From Streptomyces venezuelae (lineage in GTDB: Bacteria > Actinomycetota > Actinomycetes > Streptomycetales > Streptomycetaceae), in contig NZ_CP029189.1 in assembly GCF_008642275.1 (NCBI RefSeq), positions 1,421,001 through 1,485,000 of the forward strand: 64,000 nt of DNA, given 5' to 3'. Position numbers and translations under genes: made by a program. The notes beneath the pieces are model-generated. The model saw only the letters and a program-made list of their open reading frames with translations. It had not been told where the DNA came from and did not search any database. Positions 62,672 through 64,000 of this stretch are shown here, in pieces; positions within the stretch are counted from its first letter, which is position 1, and every line of letters begins with the position of its first letter.

Positions 62672-63575
62672 GACAGCACAGAATAGCACTACTCTCCCGA
62701 CCGCGATAGCGGTCAAGAACCCGGTACGCCGGGGTACCGCGCTCGCCCTGCTCGGCGTCGTCGCCTTCTCGCTGACCTTCCCCGCCACCGCCTGGGGACT
62801 GGAGAGCTTCGGCCCGTGGTCGCTGGTCGCGCTGCGCAGCGTCCTCGCCGCCGCGATCGCCGGGGCCTTCCTGCTGGCCCGGCGGGTCCCGCTGCCCGCC
62901 CGTGAGCACTGGGCGGGACTCGCGGTCGTCGCCGCCGGAGTGGTCGTCGGCTTCCCCATGCTCACCACTCTCGCGCTGACGACCTCCACGACCTCGCACG
63001 CCGCCGTGGTGGTCGGCCTCCTGCCGCTCACCACCGCCGCGCTGTCCGCGCTGCGCACCGGAGCCCGGCCCTCGCGCGCCTTCTGGGCCGCGGCCCTCAC
63101 CGGGGCGGCGGTCGTGATCGCCTTCACGCTCGCGCAGAGCGGCGGCGCCCTCTCGACGGGCGACGCCTACCTGTTCGGGGCCCTGCTGGTGTGCGCCGCC
63201 GGGTACACCGAGGGCGGCCGCCTCGCCCGGATGCTGCCCGGCTGGCAGGTGATCGGCTGGGCGCTGGTCCTGTGCCTGCCGCTCAGCCTGGCCGGCTCCG
63301 CCGCCGGGCTCGCGTACGAACCGGTGCACCTCAATGGCCACGGGCTCGCCGGGCTGGTCTGGGCGGCGGCCGGTTCCACCTTCCTGGGCCTGTACGTCTG
63401 GTACCGGGGCATGGCCGAGATCGGCGCACCGCGGGCCAGCCAGCTCCAGCTCGCCCAGCCGCTGCTGACCCTCGTCTGGTCGGTGGCCCTGCTGGGCGAG
63501 CACCTCTCCCCCGCCGCACCGGCCGCCGCCTGCGCGGTCCTCGTCTGCATCGCGGTGACCCAACGGGTCAAATAG
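62670..63575 (+). CDS. EamA/DMT-family exporter
   Basis: 301 residues, ten predicted transmembrane helices in two EamA halves (about 22-150 and 160-295). Typical pieces are PWSLVALRSVLAAAIAGAFLL, ASQLQLAQPLLTLVWSVALLGE. It exports small metabolites or amino acids. ATG 62670 is the only plausible start: no Met, Val or Leu start codon with a ribosome site follows before the first helix. No Shine-Dalgarno, so perhaps leaderless. Likely controlled by the divergent MocR. Confidence 0.9.
   Translation: MTAQNSTTLPTAIAVKNPVRRGTALALLGVVAFSLTFPATAWGLESFGPWSLVALRSVLAAAIAGAFLLARRVPLPAREHWAGLAVVAAGVVVGFPMLTTLALTTSTTSHAAVVVGLLPLTTAALSALRTGARPSRAFWAAALTGAAVVIAFTLAQSGGALSTGDAYLFGALLVCAAGYTEGGRLARMLPGWQVIGWALVLCLPLSLAGSAAGLAYEPVHLNGHGLAGLVWAAAGSTFLGLYVWYRGMAEIGAPRASQLQLAQPLLTLVWSVALLGEHLSPAAPAAACAVLVCIAVTQRVK
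62675..62689. promoter_or_regulatory. Direct repeat in the MocR/EamA start region
   Basis: AGCAC at 62675-62679 and again at 62685-62689, ten bases apart so on one DNA face, within the first codons of the EamA gene and just upstream of the MocR gene. MocR and GntR factors often bind direct repeats. Short, so tentative. Confidence 0.35.
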
Positions 63576-63633
63576 CCCCATGACGACCTAAACTGCAAGC
63601 ACCGGATCGGACCGCCACCCGAGGAGGTCAGTT

Positions 63634-63831
63634 ATGCGCGCGACCGAGGGCGACCAGCTGGTGCAGCACGGCAGGATCGTCGGACAGCACGACAAGGTGG
63701 GCGAGATCACCCAGGTCCTGGGCGAGAACGGAACCCCCCCGTACCGGGTCCGCTTCCAGGACGGACACGAGGCACTGATGGCTCCCGGACCCGACTGCAC
63801 GGTCCGCCACCCCTCCGAGCCCACGCACTGA
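63634..63831 (+). CDS. DUF1918 domain protein
   Basis: 65 residues, the full DUF1918 length. It has the family's small SH3-like barrel pattern: GDQLVQHGRIVGQHDKVGEI and PPYRVRFQDGHEALMAPGPD. Function unknown, widespread in actinobacteria. ATG at 63634 with GAGGAGG upstream. Confidence 0.9.
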   Translation: MRATEGDQLVQHGRIVGQHDKVGEITQVLGENGTPPYRVRFQDGHEALMAPGPDCTVRHPSEPTH

Positions 63832-63832
63832 A

Positions 63833-64000
63833 TCAGCGCCGGGGCGCCGCCGTGCCGTAGTGGTCGGCGACCACCCGGGCCATCGCCCCGTTGGGGTCCG
63901 CGGCCACCTGCTTCGCGGAGAAGTAGACGTGGCCACGGACCTCCGGGTACCCGTCGGCGAACGACAGGTGCTTCGACAGCTCCCCGGGGTCGCGCCACGC
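63833..64000 (-). CDS. Family 10-like glycosylhydrolase, C-terminal part (partial)
   Basis: The last 55 residues of a gene entering from the right edge: AWRDPGELSKHLSFADGYPE, then VRGHVYFSAKQVAADPNGAM and ARVVADHYGTAAPRR. The ending E-L-x-K-H-L...Y-P-E-V-x-G-x-V-Y-F-S-A-K is how I remember the C-terminus of GHL10-type (DUF187-related) glycosylhydrolase-like proteins of Streptomyces. Stop TGA at 63835-63833, one base after the DUF1918 stop, so the genes are convergent. No start is visible in the window. Confidence 0.6.
   Translation of the reverse strand, partial: AWRDPGELSKHLSFADGYPEVRGHVYFSAKQVAADPNGAMARVVADHYGTAAPRR

Overview
The window is a high-GC stretch of a Streptomyces chromosome. 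The evidence is the near-universal G/C in third codon positions, the frequent GTG starts, the sporulation gene ssgB, the developmental-type membrane proteins, and gene order that follows the conserved Streptomyces core around thrS, ssgB, the cobalamin genes, metNIQ and the arginine genes. It looks like ordinary core chromosome. No prophage, insertion sequence, CRISPR array or biosynthetic gene cluster is visible.

Left part (1-13 kb): pdxS (vitamin B6) runs off the left edge. It is followed by a translationally coupled phosphatidylinositol-mannoside set (phosphatidylinositol-phosphate synthase, acyltransferase, PimA-type mannosyltransferase). Next come a divergent EF-G paralogue, a membrane protein, two small conserved genes, a HIT-family gene and thrS. 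In mycobacteria thrS, HIT, pgsA, acyltransferase and pimA are contiguous; here about 6 kb of other genes lies between HIT and pgsA.

13-27 kb: small acetyltransferase and secreted genes, then a coupled pair (a DUF4365-like predicted PD-(D/E)XK nuclease and a 401-residue unknown) divergent from a DEDDh exonuclease. Two near-identical tRNA-Val(CAC) genes flank a very large polytopic membrane protein. Then come ssgB, a CGNR zinc-finger protein, several small membrane proteins, pabB-pabC (folate) and a tRNA cluster (Gly-GCC, Cys-GCA, three Val-GAC).

27-40 kb: a membrane-anchored Ser/Thr kinase, an rRNA/tRNA methyltransferase, cobalamin genes (siroheme/SUMT fusion, a BluB-CobT fusion with a long disordered N-terminus, CbiET), an acetyltransferase, and the methionine importer metN-metI-metQ. 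The importer is preceded by a short Cys/Met-rich reading frame that looks like a regulatory leader peptide.

40-49 kb: small membrane proteins, a sigma-factor-like gene carrying the only TTA codon I found in the window, a Tat-exported glycerophosphodiesterase, a PlsC-type acyltransferase, a beta-helix membrane protein, a TetR-MFS efflux pair with a clear palindromic operator, a HAD-like hydrolase and a secreted protein.

49-64 kb: arginine biosynthesis, with argG-argH and argC-J-B-D-R, separated by a HEAT-repeat protein, an L,D-transpeptidase-like protein and a membrane protein. ARG-box-like sites precede argG and argC. The right end carries a histidine-phosphatase homologue that has lost its catalytic motif, a MocR regulator whose start codon overlaps that of a divergent EamA exporter, a DUF1918 protein and a partial glycosylhydrolase-like gene.
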